NCBI RefSeq assembly: GCF_002077945.1
Contig: NZ_LVYD01000124.1
Location: forward strand, 62,001-126,000
DNA: 64,000 nt
From: Niastella vici
Lineage (GTDB): Bacteria > Bacteroidota > Bacteroidia > Chitinophagales > Chitinophagaceae
Reading direction: 5' to 3'
Of the stretch, positions 1-9,461 are shown piece after piece (position 1 is the stretch's first letter; each line of letters opens with the position of its first letter). The position numbers and the translations under genes were made by a program. Below the pieces are notes generated by a model. It had not been told where the DNA came from, did not search any database, and saw only the letters and a list, made by a program, of their open reading frames with translations.

Positions 1-570
1 GCTGAAAAGCATGGAAAAACAGGGATAACGCTGGAACCACTCAATTCAATTTGTTATGCCAGCTATGCCCTGATCCTTCATTGCGCCGGCAAGTTCAAAG
101 AAGCACTGGCTGTTTGCAAAAAGGGAATTGAACTCGACGCCAATTCATTTTTATGCCATGTAACGGCAGGTAAAACACAAATAGCCCTGCAAAAATATGA
201 GGAAGCAATTTCTTCCTTCGAGTCTGCCATGAAGCTTTCGAACAGGCATTCATTTACAGTTCATGGTTTTATCTGGACATATTGCATCACCGGGCGTACC
301 GACAAGGCCCGTGTATTGATGAACGAATTAAAAGAAAGATCACAAAGTGAATATGTTGCCAACACGCTCACTGCAATATCGGCAGCCTACCTGAATGACC
401 TGGATGAAGCTTTTGATTACCTTGAAAAAGCGTACGATGACCGCGACCCCATTTTAGTTATGCTCAAATATGAACAATGGGTTCCTGCCACACTCAGAGC
501 TGATCCGCGTTTTCAACTTTTTTTAGATAGAATTGGTTTCACTAACAACGCTGATAACGAAATCTACTAA
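1..570 (+). CDS. C-terminal part of a TPR-repeat protein (5' end outside window)
   Basis: The frame is open from base 1 to the TAA at 568-570, giving 189 visible residues; the first internal Met (229) is not the real start. The sequence has the alternating helical pattern of tetratricopeptide repeats: a K-F-K-E-A-L-A-V segment near residue 36, a Y-E-E-A-I-S-S-F segment near 67, and D-E-A-F-D-Y-L-E-K-A-Y near 135. It ends with the D-P-R-F-Q-L-F-L motif common at the C-terminus of TPR proteins fused to winged-helix, HTH or kinase domains. The N-terminal domain that would define the function is missing, so a regulator or signalling protein is possible but unproven. Confidence 0.75.
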   Translation, partial: AEKHGKTGITLEPLNSICYASYALILHCAGKFKEALAVCKKGIELDANSFLCHVTAGKTQIALQKYEEAISSFESAMKLSNRHSFTVHGFIWTYCITGRTDKARVLMNELKERSQSEYVANTLTAISAAYLNDLDEAFDYLEKAYDDRDPILVMLKYEQWVPATLRADPRFQLFLDRIGFTNNADNEIY

Positions 571-612
571 TCCTTTAACAGCTATAACCACTGTTAGTAG
601 CATACATTTTCT

Positions 613-753
613 TCAATTATTATACTCTTCATCAGTAACAGGTTGCAGCCACACTGTTGGCCCGTTTTGCGTATTCGTTATGGCAATTTGAACCAATCCT
701 TCATCCTTACCTGCACCATGCCAGTGTGAAACATTAGACCAGGGCAAATCGGT
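613..753 (-). pseudogene. Cupin-domain protein, C-terminal remnant
   Basis: Read on the minus strand, this stretch encodes about 46 residues ending at a TGA (613-615). It contains the cupin-like metal-site pattern S-H-W-H-G-A and the family-typical ending N-T-Q-N-G-P-T-V-W-L-x-P-V-T-D-E-E-Y. It resembles small RemF/carboxymuconolactone-type cupins, which bind a metal through histidines. Nothing upstream on the minus strand continues the domain, because the sequence switches to a remnant of another gene on the opposite strand near 740-753. I read it as a deletion relic and not a working gene. Confidence 0.5.
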
Positions 754-859
754 TAGCCAGTTAGCCTATAAATTAGGATTTAAGTATCCCCAGCATTTTG
801 CCCGTTTGTTTAAACAACGGGTGGGATACTCACCAAATGAATACCGGTCGCTCAATTAA
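740..859 (+). pseudogene. AraC-family regulator, C-terminal remnant
   Basis: The plus frame ending at the TAA 857-859 encodes about 39 residues with the second half of an AraC-type HTH domain: S-V-S-Q-L-A-Y-K-L-G-F-K-Y-P-Q-H-F, then A-R-L-F-K-Q-R-V-G-Y-S-P-N-E-Y-R. A stop (728-730) lies just upstream in the same frame, so no ligand-binding half or first HTH remains. The fragment abuts and slightly overlaps the cupin remnant on the other strand, suggesting a cupin/AraC pair collapsed by one deletion. Confidence 0.55.
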
Positions 860-1039
860 GTATATAGAATGCGCACACCATCCTGTTTCATAAGGGAATT
901 ATAAAACGACCGCTGGTGATACAGCCTTTTTTTATTTTCTTCGTAAAATAACAGACCCGCTCATCGTATTTACCCTATACGTTAGTGTTTAGCCACCCAA
1001 TTTTCTTTATTAAATATTTTAATTCATCAGGATGTTTAT

Positions 1040-1047
1040 TAAATTTG
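1040..1047 (+). promoter_or_regulatory. Bacteroidota -7 promoter element
   Basis: TAAATTTG matches the TAnnTTTG -7 consensus of the Bacteroidota housekeeping sigma factor, 53 bp before the lipoprotein start at 1101. No clear TTG -33 element is seen at the expected distance. Confidence 0.35.
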
Positions 1048-1100
1048 CGCCCGCCAGAAAAGAAAGGGAATAGGGAATCGGACGTAATTAAAAATATTTT

Positions 1101-2051
1101 ATGAAAAGATCATTGATTCCCATTCTGTCCTTGTTATTTATTATTTCGCTTGATTCGTGTAAAAAGGATTCTGACAATCAACCTGAAGAACAACAGTTAG
1201 GAGACACTACGCGGGTGGTAAAAACCAACTATAACCACAGCACCAGCTCAACAACCGAAACTACTTTTTTTGAGTATGATAAGTCGGGAAGGATCATTTC
1301 GCTTAAGGATTCTGCCGATCCTACCTATTACATTACTATCAGTTATGTTGGCGATGAAGCTATCTTCCAGGAAGCACCGGCCGATCCGGGAAATTTTAAT
1401 TATTCGGCACGCTATAAACTGAACAGCAATCGCCTGCCCATTCAGCGTATTACTGCCGAGAACATGGATGGTATGTCTACAGCTAATCCCCGTTTTCAAA
1501 TACACGCCGATACGTGCAAATTTGAATATGATGCTGCCGGTTTATTGGTTAAAGCCACTGGTACCGGCTACGACACCAGCTGGTCAAAATATAGCCAAGC
1601 GGTTTATTATAGTTCTAACAGAAAGGCATATACCATAAACTATACCAACCAGGACGGAAAGTTAATGGCTGTTAAGATCACCGGAGTAGAAGAGTCGAGC
1701 AATACGCAGGTAGGAGCTAACACCTATAAAAGTACTTCGAACACCGAGGAAAACTACTCGTTTGAATACACTAAAAACTACGGCAATAAAGCTGATAGCA
1801 TAAATGCATGGGTGTTTGCCGAATTGGGAACGTTGTACGGTGACAAATTCCCGGCGATTAAATATGCCAATTTGCCTGATAAAATGAACCACTCTACAAA
1901 ACGCACAGATGTGGCAACCGGTGTTGTGAACACTTACACAGATGACCCACAAACGAGGGAGTTGGAATATTTACCATCAGGTTATATTTCTTCTATTACT
2001 TTTAGTGATGGTAAGTACTGGGATAAGACCAGGTTTACTTACAATAAATAA
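1101..2051 (+). CDS. Hypothetical lipoprotein, DUF4595/YD-repeat-like
   Basis: The 316-residue protein begins with a lipoprotein signal: a hydrophobic stretch to residue 18, then L-D-S-C with the lipidated Cys at 20, followed by Lys-Lys-Asp. The body has short F-E-Y-D-x-x-G-R/L motifs (near residues 54 and 141) of the kind found in RHS/YD-repeat and DUF4595-type Bacteroidota surface proteins, and it probably forms a beta-rich extracytoplasmic fold. The gene stands alone, with a -7 element upstream and a strong terminator downstream. The specific function is not known. Confidence 0.7.
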   Translation: MKRSLIPILSLLFIISLDSCKKDSDNQPEEQQLGDTTRVVKTNYNHSTSSTTETTFFEYDKSGRIISLKDSADPTYYITISYVGDEAIFQEAPADPGNFNYSARYKLNSNRLPIQRITAENMDGMSTANPRFQIHADTCKFEYDAAGLLVKATGTGYDTSWSKYSQAVYYSSNRKAYTINYTNQDGKLMAVKITGVEESSNTQVGANTYKSTSNTEENYSFEYTKNYGNKADSINAWVFAELGTLYGDKFPAIKYANLPDKMNHSTKRTDVATGVVNTYTDDPQTRELEYLPSGYISSITFSDGKYWDKTRFTYNK

Positions 2052-2068
2052 TAAAAGTTAATAATAAT

Positions 2069-2107
2069 GAAGGCTGTATCAAATTGAAGTGATACAGCCT
2101 TCTTTTA
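2069..2107 (+). terminator. Rho-independent terminator (repeat family)
   Basis: A 13-bp perfect stem (GAAGGCTGTATCA paired with TGATACAGCCTTC) with an 8-base loop is followed by TTTTATT. It ends the lipoprotein gene. The same stem sequence recurs near 917-937 (right half only) and at 63401-63436. Confidence 0.85.
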
Positions 2108-2276
2108 TTCGGGCAATTCACCGAATATGAGTAAAATTGCATTGGTCCCCTGATGCAATTGTTCTGCTAATTCCATCAGCTGCAATGAGATCCACGCCTT
2201 CCAACAGGAATATTACCAGGCAGCTTATTGCTTAATATTCATTAATTTTAAATATACAAAAGATGATAAAACAAAT

Positions 2277-4856
2277 ATGTCTGGTCAAATTTCTGTAGAA
2301 GCCTTCCTGCAACAACATATTCCCGATTCCCATTCGTATAATGAACTTTATACTGAACAGGGGAACATAAGGGCAACCTGGGAAAGTTTTTTTTCTTCGT
2401 GGCAAGGGATGGGGCATACGGAAATACAAAACCGCACCAATGATATTTTAAGGCTGCTGAAGGAAAATGGCGTGGCGTATAACATTTATAATGATCCTTC
2501 AGGAGAAAATCGTCCCTGGGAGCTAGACCCCATTCCACAAATTATATCCGCAACAGATTGGGCAATCATTAATAATGGGCTGGTACAGCGGGCTACGTTG
2601 TTCAATTTATTGCTAAAAGATATTTACGGTCCTCAAACGCTTATAAAAGAGGGAATTATTCCACAGGAGCTAATATATATGCACCCCGGTTTTTTACGAT
2701 CGTGCATGCATATTAACTTACCCGCACAACAACACCTGGTGATATACGCAGCCGATATGGCACGCGGTAGTGATGGCCGGTTATGGATCATCAGCGACAG
2801 AACCCAGGCCCCTTCGGGGTATGGATATGCCCTCGAAAATCGCTTTGCCATGTCGAGCGTTTTACCTGAATTATTTTCTAACCTGCAGGTAAGAAGATTA
2901 TCACCATTTTTTGACTCCCTGCAACAAGCGCTCCACAGCATTGCGCCGAATACAAACGATACGCCCAGAATTGTAATACTTACACCCGGCCCGGAAAATG
3001 AAACCTATTTCGAGCACTCCTATCTGTCTGGTTTCCTGGGCATTACCCTGGTGCAGGGGAATGATCTGATGGTAAAAGATAATTTTGTATGGTTGAAAAC
3101 CATTGACGGCCTTGAAAGAGTAGATGTGATCCTGCGCAGAATGGATGATGTGTATTGCGATCCGCTGGAGCTGAAAAGCGATTCATTACTGGGTGTACCA
3201 GGATTATTACACGTAGTACGAAAAGGAAACGTAGCAATTGCCAATCCCCTGGGCAGCAGTATTATTGAAAATGCCGGGCTTATGCCTTTTTTGCACCTGG
3301 CCGCCCGCCACCTGCTCAGCGAAGACCTGATAGTTCCCTCCATTGCTACCTGGTGGTGCGGGCAACCCCGGGAAATGCAATATGTGATCGATAACCTGCC
3401 GCACCTGGTTATTCGCAGAATATTCAGGCAAACCGCCGGCACCCGCACTGCTATCGACGGCGCTTCCCTGTCTGCCGCTGAAGCAGCCACGCTTATAAGA
3501 AAAATTAAAGCCAATCCTCATTTATACACCGGTCAGGAAAAGATCAATTTCTCATCCACCCCTTCGTGGGTGAACGGAAAAATAGAATCCAGGAATTCGC
3601 TGATCCGGGGTTTCCTGGTAAAAAAAGAAGACAGCTTTGTTGCTATGCCGGGAGCGCTTACCCGCACCAATTACACCAAAAGCAGCTTTGTTATTTCTAA
3701 CCAAACCGGTGGCATCAGTAAAGACACCTGGGTTATTTCGTCGGGCGAAGACCATGTGCAACCGGTAAAATTTCAGTTGCAAACCAGCGGCTCTTACAAT
3801 TTGATACAAAAGGAATCTTTGCCAAGCCATACAGCCGAAAACCTGTTTTGGGCCGGACGCTATACAGACCGGCTTATTAATAACGCCCGGTTGCTGCGAA
3901 CCGTTATGCAATTTGTTATGCACAACCAGCAGCCTTCCCAGGCTACAGCAAACGCTACAAAAAAAATATTGCTGGCAGCGCTTACACATTGTACCTATTC
4001 CTATCCGGGCTTTACAGGCAATGAAAATACCGAACAGTATCAGCAGTTGCTCAATAATCCCTGGAATGAATTTTTGCAAACCCAGTATGATGAAAATAAA
4101 AGCGGCGGGCTTTCGCAAAACCTGGTCCTGTTTAAAAAATCGGTGTACAATGTTCGCAGCTTTTTATCGGCCGACTCCTGGCGGGTGGTAGACCAACTGG
4201 GCGAAACATGGCAACGGGCAAAAAGCCAGCCACATCACGAACCGGCATCTATGATCAACGACATAGACAATCTGAACACTTCCATGTTTGCTTTTTTGGG
4301 CATGAACCGCGAAAGCGCCCGGCGCGAGCAGGAATGGGCGATCCTTGACCTGGGAAGAAAGTTGGAACAGTCGCTGTTTATTATCCGGATATTGCAACAG
4401 GTATTGTATAAAAGACAGGAAACGCAAACAGAATATGAACTGCTGGAAGCCATACTGGCGGCCACTCAAAGCATGGTTACCTACCGGTACACCTTCAGAG
4501 ACCATTTGCAACTGCCCCTTGTACTGGAGCTGCTGATGTTAGATATGAACTATCCCAAATCACTGGCTTACCTCATTGATAAGATCAGGCTGCACGTATC
4601 GACATTACCCAAACAGGGTAAAACCCAAACATTGAGTGAGCCGGAGCGGCTGATGCTGGAAGCGCATACCCTGCTGAGTTTGTCAAACGGGCTGGTATTA
4701 TCAAAACTGGAAGGCAGCGGCGAAGAATACGTTCCCCTGAGCAAATTGCTTGTTAAGCTCAACGAATTATTACTGGAAACCAATGCCGTTATTTCAAAAA
4801 CCTATTTCAAACATACCCTTTCGCAGCAACAGTTATTTGTTACCCGGGTCTTATAA
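2277..4856 (+). CDS. Circularly permuted type 2 ATP-grasp protein fused to alpha-E domain
   Basis: At 859 residues this is long enough for both halves of a known fusion. Residues about 15-500 match circularly permuted ATP-grasp proteins (DUF404/DUF407), including the N-terminal Y-N-E-L-Y and Y-N-I-Y-N-D segments and the R-R-M-D-D-V-Y-C-D-P-L-E-L motif. From about residue 520 (S-H-T-A-E-N-L-F-W-A-G-R-Y) it becomes an alpha-helical alpha-E (DUF403) domain. ATP-grasp enzymes join a carboxylate to an amine through an acyl-phosphate. Published comparative genomics (Iyer and colleagues, amidoligase survey) linked this family to transglutaminase-like partners, as seen here with the next gene 7 bp downstream. 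The substrate is unknown. Confidence 0.88.
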   Translation: MSGQISVEAFLQQHIPDSHSYNELYTEQGNIRATWESFFSSWQGMGHTEIQNRTNDILRLLKENGVAYNIYNDPSGENRPWELDPIPQIISATDWAIINNGLVQRATLFNLLLKDIYGPQTLIKEGIIPQELIYMHPGFLRSCMHINLPAQQHLVIYAADMARGSDGRLWIISDRTQAPSGYGYALENRFAMSSVLPELFSNLQVRRLSPFFDSLQQALHSIAPNTNDTPRIVILTPGPENETYFEHSYLSGFLGITLVQGNDLMVKDNFVWLKTIDGLERVDVILRRMDDVYCDPLELKSDSLLGVPGLLHVVRKGNVAIANPLGSSIIENAGLMPFLHLAARHLLSEDLIVPSIATWWCGQPREMQYVIDNLPHLVIRRIFRQTAGTRTAIDGASLSAAEAATLIRKIKANPHLYTGQEKINFSSTPSWVNGKIESRNSLIRGFLVKKEDSFVAMPGALTRTNYTKSSFVISNQTGGISKDTWVISSGEDHVQPVKFQLQTSGSYNLIQKESLPSHTAENLFWAGRYTDRLINNARLLRTVMQFVMHNQQPSQATANATKKILLAALTHCTYSYPGFTGNENTEQYQQLLNNPWNEFLQTQYDENKSGGLSQNLVLFKKSVYNVRSFLSADSWRVVDQLGETWQRAKSQPHHEPASMINDIDNLNTSMFAFLGMNRESARREQEWAILDLGRKLEQSLFIIRILQQVLYKRQETQTEYELLEAILAATQSMVTYRYTFRDHLQLPLVLELLMLDMNYPKSLAYLIDKIRLHVSTLPKQGKTQTLSEPERLMLEAHTLLSLSNGLVLSKLEGSGEEYVPLSKLLVKLNELLLETNAVISKTYFKHTLSQQQLFVTRVL

Positions 4857-4863
4857 TTGCTTT

Positions 4864-5751
4864 ATGTTGTATAGCATTAAACATACCACCACTTATACGT
4901 ATCAGGAAACGGTGCCGCTTTGCCATAACCTGGCCACGCTGGCGCCCCGCGATACCCCTTCGCAGATCTGCCGCTCCTTCTCACTCGATATATCGCCTGT
5001 AGCCGGCATTGTTGATGAATACACTGACTTTTTTGGTAACCGGGTTTTCTATTTCGTGGTAGAGCAGGAACATGAAATGTTATCGGTAACCACCTCCTCT
5101 ATTGTAGAAAGGAAAACGCCGGAATGGAAACTAACCGCCAAAAACCTTCAAAGCTGGGAAAGTGTACGCGATCTGCTGCAGTCATCAACCGGAAAATACA
5201 TGCACGAGAAACAATTCGTTTTTCCTGCTGATATTACTGTTGCAACGGAAGCAATTCAGCAATATGCCGCCCAGTCCTTTACCCCACAACGCCCCTTAAT
5301 GGAAGCAGCAGGCGACCTGATGCAGCGCATCTATACTGATTTTACCTATACACCAGGCTTCACAACGGTTTCTACTCCCCTATCGGTAGTAATGGGAGAA
5401 AGAAAAGGGGTATGCCAGGATTTTGCCCACCTGGGCATTGCCTGTATGCAGTCGATGGGACTGGCCGCCCGGTACATCAGCGGTTACCTTGAATCGATAC
5501 CACCACCCGGAAAAGAAAAGCTAACAGGCTCCGACGCTTCGCATGCCTGGTTTTCGGTTTTTATACCAGAAATGGGCTGGGTTGATTTTGACCCTACCAA
5601 TAACAAATTGCCCGATGAACAGTACATAGTTATTGGCTGGGGAAGGAATTATTTCGACATCGTTCCCCTGCGCGGCGTTATTATGAGCAGCGATCTGCAC
5701 CAGCTATCTATTGCCGTAGATGTTAAACGGTTAACAGGATCCCGTGAATAG
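4864..5751 (+). CDS. Transglutaminase-like family protein
   Basis: I chose the ATG at 4864 (295 residues), because it starts M-L-Y-S-I-K-H-T-T-T-Y-T-Y, the typical first strand of the bacterial transglutaminase N-domain, and lies 7 bp after the previous stop. Earlier in-frame Met codons sit inside the upstream gene. The core has the Cys-His-Asp triad: Cys184 (G-V-C-Q-D-F-A-H), His227 (D-A-S-H-A-W-F) and Asp243 (V-D-F-D-P-T-N). No signal peptide is present, so the protein is cytoplasmic. Such enzymes act as peptidases or amide transferases. Its linkage to the ATP-grasp/alpha-E gene suggests it trims or transfers the peptide that gene makes. Confidence 0.88.
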   Translation: MLYSIKHTTTYTYQETVPLCHNLATLAPRDTPSQICRSFSLDISPVAGIVDEYTDFFGNRVFYFVVEQEHEMLSVTTSSIVERKTPEWKLTAKNLQSWESVRDLLQSSTGKYMHEKQFVFPADITVATEAIQQYAAQSFTPQRPLMEAAGDLMQRIYTDFTYTPGFTTVSTPLSVVMGERKGVCQDFAHLGIACMQSMGLAARYISGYLESIPPPGKEKLTGSDASHAWFSVFIPEMGWVDFDPTNNKLPDEQYIVIGWGRNYFDIVPLRGVIMSSDLHQLSIAVDVKRLTGSRE

Positions 5752-5759
5752 TGAATGGC

Positions 5760-8700
5760 CTACCAGTTTTTCTTTTTCCGAAGGTCGAGGGTGGCAGGAA
5801 ACTCGCTATCAATATCGGGTATTGGTGCATCATATATGAACGGTAACCGGTTGTTCAATACATAACGCGACACGCCCGAAGTGGATGACTGTAAAGATTG
5901 TTGTCCCTGTCCCTGGGTATGGCTGGTAATACCAAACCGGTTATGACGACGTGATTCTGCTTCAAAACTATTTACCGGAAATGTATCATAACTTCTGCCG
6001 CCAGGGTGCGATACATAGTAGGAGCATCCGCCAATGGAACGGCCATTCCAGGTATCTACAATATCAAAGGTCAATGGAGAATCTATTCCAATGGTAGGAT
6101 GCAGGGCGCTGGGCGGTTGCCAGGCCCGGTACCTGACACCACATACATATTCGCCTTTTACGCCGGTAGCTGTCAATGGCACTATCGATCCGTTGCACAA
6201 TAAAATATATCGTTTATCAATCAAACCTTTCAGCTTTACCTGCACTTTTTCAAGCGAGGAATCAACAAAACGGGAAGTACCCGTGCTCGACATTTCTTCG
6301 CCCAACACATGCCAGGGTTCTATGCCCATGCGCAACTCCAATTCTATATCGCGAATGTTTAAAGAACCGTATTGCGGAAACCGGAATTCAAAAAAAGCAT
6401 TGAACCAGTTTACATCAAATGCATAGCCTGCATTATTCAAATACGCCACCACATCATCCATATCCTGTTTTACAAAGTGGGGCAACAGGAACTTGTCGTA
6501 CAAAGCAGTTCCCCACCGTACCAGTTTATGTTTATAAGGTTTTTTCCAAAATGCAGCAACCAGGGCCCTGATGAGCAATGATTGCAGCAGGCTCATGTGT
6601 TTGTGCGGTGGCATATCAAATCCGCGAAATTCCAGAATACCCAACCGGCCCGACGACGAATCGGGTGAAAACATTTTATCGATACAAAATTCCGAGCGGT
6701 GGGTATTACCGGTAAGATCGGTCAATAAATGCCGGAACAACCTGTCGGTTATCCAGAAGGGTATGAATCCCTTTTCCGGCACCTGGCTGAACGCAATTTC
6801 CATTTCATACAAATTATCTTCCAACCCTTCATCAATCCTCGGCGCCTGGCTGGTGGGGCCTACAAAAGCACCGGAAAATAAATACGACAACGCAGGATGG
6901 TGTTGCCAGAAGGTGATCAAACTGCGCAACAGATCGGGCCTTCGCAACAAAGGACTATCAGTAGGTGTTGCACCGCCAATGGTTATATGGTTACCACCAC
7001 CCGTGCCGGTATGCCGGCCATCGAGCATAAATTTTTCAGTACCCAATCGCGACAGGCGGGCTTCCTCATACAACATATTGGTATTAGAACAAAGAGTTTC
7101 CCAGCTTTTGGCAGGATGGATATTTACTTCTATCACCCCAGGGTCGGGCGACACTACCAGTTTTTCGAGCCGGTTATCGCGGGGTGGTTCATACCCTTCA
7201 ATACGAACCGGTATATTCAGTTTGGCAGCGGTGGCCTCTATGGAAGCTATTGCATCCAGGTAATGTTCCAGGTAATCCATGGGAGGCATAAAAACGTATA
7301 AGAAGCCATTTCTTATTTCCACGCTTAATGCGGTTCTGATAGTAACAACGTCAAACGTAATCTCCTGATCAGGTTCAGGAGGCGTTTCTTTGGCCGCAGG
7401 CGCTTTCTTTTTCCTGCCGGGCCCTTCACCGGCAGCCACTATGGTTTGGTGGGCGATCCGCTGCACCGGTGCTGAATGCGCCGTAATGGTTCCATACCGC
7501 CCGGTAATGGTATCATGAAAAAAATCCAGCGCCGGCAATTCTTCAAACATACTACGTTCAACAGGTTGCTGCATTTTGGCCCTGGCCATTACCGGCAATG
7601 AGTCTAAGGGCAGCCGTAACCCTACAGGTGAATTTCCAGGCATCAAAAAAAGATGTTCCCGGTTAAACACCCATTTACAGCTCAGCCATTTATTGTTCCA
7701 GTAATTCCATTGCAGGGGTAACACATAACCAACAGGCTCACCCAGCCCCTGGTTCAGCAATTGCGCCAGTGTTCTTCTTTCCAGCGGATCTTTCAGGTTG
7801 CTTTTCAGCGGATCAACGTTTACCGGCAGTTTACCTTCCGACCATAGAAAATAAAACACATCTTCATAGGCCGGGCTTATATTATCGGCGCTAACGGCAA
7901 GGTGCCTGGCCAGCTCATTCAGAAAGCGCTCCGCATCTTTATATGTAAGGTCCAGGCCCTTTTTTTCATGAGCAACCAGGTTAATATTACGCCATACCGG
8001 GTAACCATCTTTACGCCAGTACAATCCATATTGCCAGCGGGGCAGTGATTCACCCGGGTACCATTTTCCCTGGCCGTAATGGATCAACCCACCCGGCCCG
8101 AACTTTTCGCGTAATCGGTAGATCAGGTCGTGGCTCAGGATCCTTTTTTCATAGCCATCAGCCGCGGTATTCCATTGCGCCGATTCCATATCGTCGATAG
8201 AAACAAATGTGGGTTCGCCGCCCATGGTTAACCGCACATCACCAGCTTCCAGATCTTTATCAACCTGGTAGCCTATGGCGTTAATTGCCTGCCATTGCGC
8301 TTCAGAAAACGGGTGGGTTACCCGCGGATCTTCATGAATACGGGTAACCTTATTTTCAAATGTAAATGTAACCTCACTTTTATCTGCCGCGCCCACAACG
8401 GGGGCGGCACTGGCATAATCGGCTGTGCAGGCCAATGGAATATGCCCCTCGCCAGCAAACAGGCCCGAAGTTGGGTCAAGGCCAATCCAGCCGGCGCCGG
8501 GCACATATACTTCCACCCAGGCATGCAGGTCCGTAAAATCACTGGCAGCACCCGAAGGGCCATCAAGCGATTGTTCATCTGCTTTCAACTGCACCAGGTA
8601 ACCCGATACAAAGCGTGCGGCCAGGCCGGCATAACGCAAAATATTTACCAGCAACCAGGCCGAATCCCTGCACGACCCCAATGCTTTGGTCAACGTTTCA

Positions 8701-9215
8701 TCGGGCGTTTGTACGCCCGGTTCCATACGGGTGGTATAAACAATTTCATTATTCAGTTGCCGGTTTATGTTCACCAGGAAATCAACTATGGGGGTTGGGG
8801 TATTTCTGTCAATGTGTTTTTCAACCCATTGTTGAATTAAAGGCCCTTCCACTTTATGCTCAAGGTAAGGGGCCAGTTCTTTAGCCAGCACAGGTGCATA
8901 GACAAAAGGAAATAATTCAGCATAGTCCTCTACAAAAAAATCGAATGGATTGATCACCTGTAAATTGGCGATCACTTCTACATCGATTTCCATTACATTC
9001 GTTTTCTCGGGAAAAACTACCCGGGCCTGGTAATTCCCGAAGGGATCCTGCTGCCAGTTTATAAAATGGTCCTGGGGCTTCAGCTTAAATGAATAAGCCT
9101 CAATGGTAGTTCGGGAGTGAGTTGCAGGCCGCAACCGGAATATATGAGGAGAAAGCGCAACCAGCCTGTCGTAGGTATAAACGGTTTTATGTTGTATTGC
9201 CACCCTGATAGCCAT
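5760..9215 (-). CDS. Transglutaminase fused to DUF2126 putative amidoligase
   Basis: This 1151-residue protein faces the two preceding genes and ends 8 bp from the transglutaminase stop. Residues 1-290 are a bacterial transglutaminase N-domain plus core, with Cys182 (G-S-C-R-D-S-A-W), His231 (D-L-H-A-W-V-E-V) and Asp in L-D-P-T-S. The remainder matches DUF2126, annotated as a putative amidoligase related to the glutamine-synthetase fold. Visible signatures include L-T-M-G-G-E-P-T-F-V-S, T-G-T-G-G-G-N-H and E-F-R-G-F-D-M-P-P-H. The length is normal for the fusion. With its neighbours it completes the known ATP-grasp/transglutaminase/amidoligase cluster. Start ATG at 9213-9215. Confidence 0.88.
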   Translation of the reverse strand: MAIRVAIQHKTVYTYDRLVALSPHIFRLRPATHSRTTIEAYSFKLKPQDHFINWQQDPFGNYQARVVFPEKTNVMEIDVEVIANLQVINPFDFFVEDYAELFPFVYAPVLAKELAPYLEHKVEGPLIQQWVEKHIDRNTPTPIVDFLVNINRQLNNEIVYTTRMEPGVQTPDETLTKALGSCRDSAWLLVNILRYAGLAARFVSGYLVQLKADEQSLDGPSGAASDFTDLHAWVEVYVPGAGWIGLDPTSGLFAGEGHIPLACTADYASAAPVVGAADKSEVTFTFENKVTRIHEDPRVTHPFSEAQWQAINAIGYQVDKDLEAGDVRLTMGGEPTFVSIDDMESAQWNTAADGYEKRILSHDLIYRLREKFGPGGLIHYGQGKWYPGESLPRWQYGLYWRKDGYPVWRNINLVAHEKKGLDLTYKDAERFLNELARHLAVSADNISPAYEDVFYFLWSEGKLPVNVDPLKSNLKDPLERRTLAQLLNQGLGEPVGYVLPLQWNYWNNKWLSCKWVFNREHLFLMPGNSPVGLRLPLDSLPVMARAKMQQPVERSMFEELPALDFFHDTITGRYGTITAHSAPVQRIAHQTIVAAGEGPGRKKKAPAAKETPPEPDQEITFDVVTIRTALSVEIRNGFLYVFMPPMDYLEHYLDAIASIEATAAKLNIPVRIEGYEPPRDNRLEKLVVSPDPGVIEVNIHPAKSWETLCSNTNMLYEEARLSRLGTEKFMLDGRHTGTGGGNHITIGGATPTDSPLLRRPDLLRSLITFWQHHPALSYLFSGAFVGPTSQAPRIDEGLEDNLYEMEIAFSQVPEKGFIPFWITDRLFRHLLTDLTGNTHRSEFCIDKMFSPDSSSGRLGILEFRGFDMPPHKHMSLLQSLLIRALVAAFWKKPYKHKLVRWGTALYDKFLLPHFVKQDMDDVVAYLNNAGYAFDVNWFNAFFEFRFPQYGSLNIRDIELELRMGIEPWHVLGEEMSSTGTSRFVDSSLEKVQVKLKGLIDKRYILLCNGSIVPLTATGVKGEYVCGVRYRAWQPPSALHPTIGIDSPLTFDIVDTWNGRSIGGCSYYVSHPGGRSYDTFPVNSFEAESRRHNRFGITSHTQGQGQQSLQSSTSGVSRYVLNNRLPFIYDAPIPDIDSEFPATLDLRKKKNW

Positions 9216-9461
9216 AAAAGGGAATTTGGTATATTATTATTGAAAGCAATACAATCGTTACTTAAATTTAAGGGTGAAAATTGTGATGTTAAAATATATT
9301 TCGGGGCAGTTGGGTAAAAAATAAAGGCCTGTAAAAGATAATACTGGAAATTGCGGCTTGAATAGCAATGTCTGCTAAGATGAGATTGTTTTTATTGGAC
9401 CTGAAAAAGAATTTAGACAAAATAGCATGTAAAAAAACCAGAAACGCAGCAACCCGATTCC

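Noticed and set aside
3552-4118. 188-codon minus-strand frame inside the ATP-grasp gene
   Set aside because: A shadow of the well-matched plus-strand gene, with no recognisable motif.
6571-7263. 230-codon plus-strand frame inside the DUF2126 gene
   Set aside because: It lies wholly inside a strongly supported minus-strand gene and its residues show no domain.
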